From the NCBI GenBank assembly GCA_020348305.1, contig CP070746.1, forward strand, positions 1,186,283 through 1,225,031: DNA of 38,749 nucleotides. Reading direction: 5' to 3'. The notes below the pieces were generated by a model. It saw nothing but the letters and a program-made list of their open reading frames with translations, ran no database searches and was not told the origin of the DNA. Each line of letters opens with the position of its first letter. The first letter of the stretch is position 1. The position numbers were made by a program, and so were the translations under genes. The DNA is from Desulfobacterales bacterium. GTDB lineage: Bacteria; Desulfobacterota; Desulfobacteria; Desulfobacterales; JAHEIW01. Below are positions 37,821 to 38,749 of this stretch, piece by piece.

Positions 37821-38576
37821 TTAACCCGCCAAATCCTCTGCTTGATCCGCTTGAGGCTTTTTTCTACCGAAGATCCTGGCGCCGATAATACTGATTTCGT
37901 AGAGAGCCATCAACGGACAGGCCATCATAATCTGGGTGATAACATCAGGTGGTGTCAGAATTGCGGAACCGACAAAAAATAACAGAAGGGCATATTTTCG
38001 GTTTTTTTTCAAGAAATCCACGGAGACAATGCCCAATTTGGCTAAAAACGTAAGGACCAGGGGAAGTTCGAATACCAGTCCAAAGGCGAGCAAGAGTTTA
38101 GCCGAAAAGGCGAAATATTCCTTCATGGAGGGCAGCGGCCGGATGGTTTCGGTGGCAAACCCCAGAAAAAATTTAAACCCCCACGGAAAGACAATAAAAT
38201 AACCGAACAACGCGCCCCCGATAAAAAAGAATGATGAAAGAAAAACAATCGGACCCAATAGGCGGCGTTCTTTCTTATATAAACCGGGAGCGACAAACAT
38301 CCAGAATTCATATAAAATTATGGGACTTGATATTAATATCCCGGAGAGCAAAGCGACTTTTAAATACGTAAAAAAGGCCTCTGGAAGCCCGGTAAAGATT
38401 AGGGTGTCACCTTCTTCCATTACTTTAATAAGCGGTTGTATAAGAATGTTAAAAAGCCTTTCCTTGAATGCAAAGGAAATAACAGCACCGACGCCGATGG
38501 CGATGAAACTCGTAATTAATCGTTTCCTGAGCTCTTCCAGGTGAGCTGTAAATGGGATTTTTTCATCCTCATGCAT
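37821..38576 (-). CDS. tatC: Sec-independent protein translocase TatC
   Basis: Polytopic inner-membrane core of the Tat pathway, which binds twin-arginine signal peptides and exports folded, often cofactor-bearing proteins. The 251-residue length is typical. It opens with the hallmark HLEELRKRLI and shows six hydrophobic helices; the conserved periplasmic segment FWMFVAPGLYKKERR and the AFGLVFELPLVLTFLAKLGIV block are present. The ending (FGRKKPQADQAED) is a charged cytoplasmic tail. The tatB end is 51 bp upstream on the same strand, an ordinary tatB-tatC order. Tat export supplies periplasmic redox enzymes in sulfate reducers. Confidence 0.97.
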   Translation of the reverse strand: MHEDEKIPFTAHLEELRKRLITSFIAIGVGAVISFAFKERLFNILIQPLIKVMEEGDTLIFTGLPEAFFTYLKVALLSGILISSPIILYEFWMFVAPGLYKKERRLLGPIVFLSSFFFIGGALFGYFIVFPWGFKFFLGFATETIRPLPSMKEYFAFSAKLLLAFGLVFELPLVLTFLAKLGIVSVDFLKKNRKYALLLFFVGSAILTPPDVITQIMMACPLMALYEISIIGARIFGRKKPQADQAEDLAG

Positions 38577-38627
38577 TATCGTTCGATCCTCGGTTCAGCA
38601 AATTAAACAATTCTTAAAACCGCTCGG

Positions 38628-38749
38628 TTATCCTTTTTTATTTTGATCATCACTCGCAACAGCAGAATCCTTGTCTTCTTCTTCATTCTCTTTGCTTTCA
38701 GGTTCTGCAGATGCTTTGGTGGTTGTATTCAATTCATCAAAAGCATTTT
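38628..38749 (-). CDS. tatB: TatB-like protein, C-terminal tail only
   Basis: The window edge cuts this gene; only the last 39-40 codons are present, ending in TAA at 38630-38628. The visible part begins NAFDELN and continues into an acidic low-complexity tail rich in glutamate, aspartate, lysine and serine (ESKENEEEDKDSAVASDDQ). This is the usual shape of the variable TatB C-terminus after its membrane and amphipathic helices. The location directly upstream of tatC, on the same strand, supports the call. A TatA-type protein would also fit, as the diagnostic N-terminus is missing. Confidence 0.7.
   Translation of the reverse strand, partial: NAFDELNTTTKASAEPESKENEEEDKDSAVASDDQNKKG

Overview
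The window looks like chromosome from a sulfate-reducing bacterium of the Desulfobacterota, most likely Desulfobacterales. The evidence is a complete dissimilatory sulfite reductase locus (dsrA, dsrB, dsrD and a dsrN/cbiA-type amidase). It also carries a periplasmic tetraheme class III cytochrome c and Tat export genes. GyrB has the long TOPRIM-region insert typical of proteobacteria. No transposase, integrase, phage gene, CRISPR array, rRNA or tRNA gene was found. No gene is visibly broken; the only partial genes are those cut by the window ends (asnS on the left, tatB on the right).

Layout. 1-5032: the end of asnS, a nested terminator, then a leftward set dnaN > gyrB > thymidylate synthase. 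5033-5500: an AT-rich divergent spacer with a good dnaN promoter but no recognisable DnaA boxes. 5501-9729: a rightward 1144-residue fusion of an EndoQ-like PHP endonuclease to a UvrD/PcrA-type helicase, followed by a lytic transglycosylase. 9804-12451 (leftward): a stand-alone homocysteine S-methyltransferase domain protein, a PspB-like membrane peptide and an ExeA-type AAA ATPase with a C-terminal SPOR domain. 12543-23433 (leftward): a glycogen cluster of branching enzyme, glycogen synthase, glucan phosphorylase and a 1442-residue debranching enzyme. 23684-25600 (rightward): a secreted DUF2914 protein and a diadenylate cyclase fused to YbbR domains. 25664-29324 (leftward): a eukaryotic-type UDP-glucose pyrophosphorylase, ilvE and a DapA-family enzyme. 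29611-36970 (rightward): a TPR protein, an unrecognised 405-residue protein, dsrA, dsrB, dsrD, the dsrN-type amidase and a PrmA-like methyltransferase, closed by a 22-bp perfect-stem terminator. 37063-38749 (leftward): cytochrome c, tatC and tatB.

How the genes fit together. The dsr block encodes the last step of sulfate respiration (DsrAB), its activator DsrD and the enzyme expected to amidate its siroheme. The glycogen block encodes building, branching, phosphorolysis and debranching of storage glucan, with a UDP-glucose-forming enzyme close by. The fusion helicase lies divergently beside the sliding-clamp gene and ends in a clamp-binding-like pentapeptide, which suggests a clamp-tethered repair enzyme for deaminated bases. 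I consider this fusion the most interesting protein in the window. Other points worth attention are the cyclase-YbbR fusion, a possible leader peptide in front of dsrA, the unknown gene directly upstream of dsrA, and a purine-rich repeat that occurs once between genes and once, in a related form, inside the linker of the dsrN-type gene.
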